A stretch of DNA of 6,916 nt. It comes from Chryseobacterium gleum (GTDB lineage Bacteria > Bacteroidota > Bacteroidia > Flavobacteriales_C > GCA-002722245). The stretch lies in the NCBI GenBank assembly GCA_945903925.1, contig CAMDPJ010000126.1:1-6916 (forward strand), read 5' to 3'. The first letter of the stretch is position 1, and each line of letters begins with the position of its first letter. The notes beneath the pieces were generated by a model that saw only the letters and a program-made list of their open reading frames with translations, did no database searches and was not told the DNA's origin. Shown in pieces: positions 6,083 through 6,916 of this stretch. The position numbers and the translations under genes are program-made.

Positions 6083-6916
6083 ATGATTTCTTTTTTAAAT
6101 CGCGTAGCGCAACATATATTTCAACAGTACCCACAATCGACCGAAAAGATTTGTGTGGTTTTGCCTACCAAACGTGCTGGCTTGTTTTTAAAAAAAGAAA
6201 TAGCCAAGGTGTTTAACAAAACCATTTGGGCGCCACAAATCATTTCTATGGATGATTTCATGAGCGAGTTAAGCAATAGCAATTCGATTTCTTCTTTTGA
6301 ATTGACTCTGCATTTTTATAAGGTTTATGTTGCTTCCACCCCTGCCGATGACAGAGATGACTTCAACGATTTTTTAAACTGGGCTCCTGCGCTATTGGCC
6401 GATTTCGATGCCGTTGACCAACATTTGGTGAATCCCGAAAAGTTCTTCAATTACATTAATGAAACAAGAGCTTTGGAGGTTTGGAATGTGGATGGACAGC
6501 CCATAAGCGATTTTCAAAAAGAGTATTTGCGATTTTGGCAAAACTTAAAATTATATTACTCGGTGCTGAATGAATCGTTGGCCAAAGATAATTTGGTGAG
6601 TAGCGGACAAGCCTACCGAAAAGCAAGTGAATACAATGATTTTGAAAATACGAAATGGAGTAAGGTTATCTTTGCCGGACTCAACGCTTTAACACCTTCA
6701 GAAGAAAAAATAATTCAAAAAAGCATCAAGGCTGGTTGGGCCGAAATATTGTGGGATAGCGATGAATATTATTTGCACAATAGAAATCAGGAAGCTGGAT
6801 TTTTCCTTAGAAAATACCTCAACTCGTGGAGCAACGATTTCTCTTTTAAAGAGGATTTACTATCGAAAGAAAACAAGAATATACACTTGATTGGGTGTCC
6901 GCAAAATGTTTTACAA
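6083..6916 (+). CDS. AddB-like PD-(D/E)XK nuclease family protein, N-terminal part
   Basis: A frame of 278 codons starts at the ATG at 6083 and stays open to the right edge. It matches the N-terminus of the Bacteroidota AddB-like proteins (about 900-1000 residues), the nuclease/inactive-helicase subunit of an AddAB-type double-strand-break repair complex. Visible marks are CVVLPTKRAGLFLKKEIAK (24-42), at the place of a helicase P-loop but without its GKT/S signature; WAPQIISMDDFM (49-60); FNDFLNWAPALLADFDAVD (94-112); KVIFAGLNALTPSEEKII (194-211); and ILWDSDEYYL (222-231) with EAGFFLRK (237-244). The C-terminal nuclease motifs and any addA neighbour lie beyond the window. No ribosome-binding site is evident; TATTTTTC (6068-6075) is a weak -7 candidate 7 nt before the start. 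Confidence 0.82.
   Translation, partial: MISFLNRVAQHIFQQYPQSTEKICVVLPTKRAGLFLKKEIAKVFNKTIWAPQIISMDDFMSELSNSNSISSFELTLHFYKVYVASTPADDRDDFNDFLNWAPALLADFDAVDQHLVNPEKFFNYINETRALEVWNVDGQPISDFQKEYLRFWQNLKLYYSVLNESLAKDNLVSSGQAYRKASEYNDFENTKWSKVIFAGLNALTPSEEKIIQKSIKAGWAEILWDSDEYYLHNRNQEAGFFLRKYLNSWSNDFSFKEDLLSKENKNIHLIGCPQNVLQ

Noticed and set aside
1..6916. Mobile element, CRISPR array, tRNA or phage genes
   Set aside because: No spaced repeats, transposase or integrase motifs, terminal inverted repeats or cloverleaf patterns were seen on either strand.

Overview
The window is AT-rich DNA from a member of the Bacteroidota, probably an environmental Flavobacteriia, Chitinophagia or Sphingobacteriia relative. 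Four things point there. The promoters resemble the TTTG / TAnnTTTG type rather than TTGACA / TATAAT. Starts lack strong Shine-Dalgarno sites. The gene families are typical of the phylum (DUF4434 glycosidase-like protein, short LuxC-type acyl-CoA reductase, GldN domain, Bacteroidota-type AddB-like nuclease). Several products carry export signals. No rRNA, tRNA, CRISPR array, insertion sequence or phage gene is visible.

Layout. Positions 1-1169 (minus) hold the first 389 codons of a secreted protein with a beta-sandwich-like N-terminus and a DUF4434 TIM-barrel-type domain; it runs off the left edge and has its own promoter in the 213 bp gap upstream. Positions 1383-3276 (minus) are a tight two-gene operon: a LuxC-family acyl-CoA reductase followed after 1 nt by a CvfB-like S1-domain RNA-binding protein. 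Divergent from it, across 55 bp, is an Alvin-type 2[4Fe-4S] ferredoxin (3332-3679), closed by a strong intrinsic terminator. Two plus-strand genes for exported proteins follow: an unrecognised protein with a lysine-rich insert (3751-4689) and a protein joining MORN-like repeats to a GldN-like domain (4738-5646). A small lipoprotein with a carboxypeptidase-regulatory-like fold (5649-6044, minus) converges on the latter with a 2 nt gap. The window ends in the first 278 codons of an AddB-like recombination nuclease (6083 to the edge, plus).

How they fit together. The acyl-CoA reductase and ferredoxin form a divergent pair, which suggests a shared redox role, though the electron route is not shown by sequence. 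The GldN-like protein ties the window to the type IX secretion machinery, but no gldK/L/M neighbour is present, so it looks like a stand-alone paralogue rather than the core subunit. It is the most noteworthy item here. The rest appears to be ordinary chromosomal gene content.
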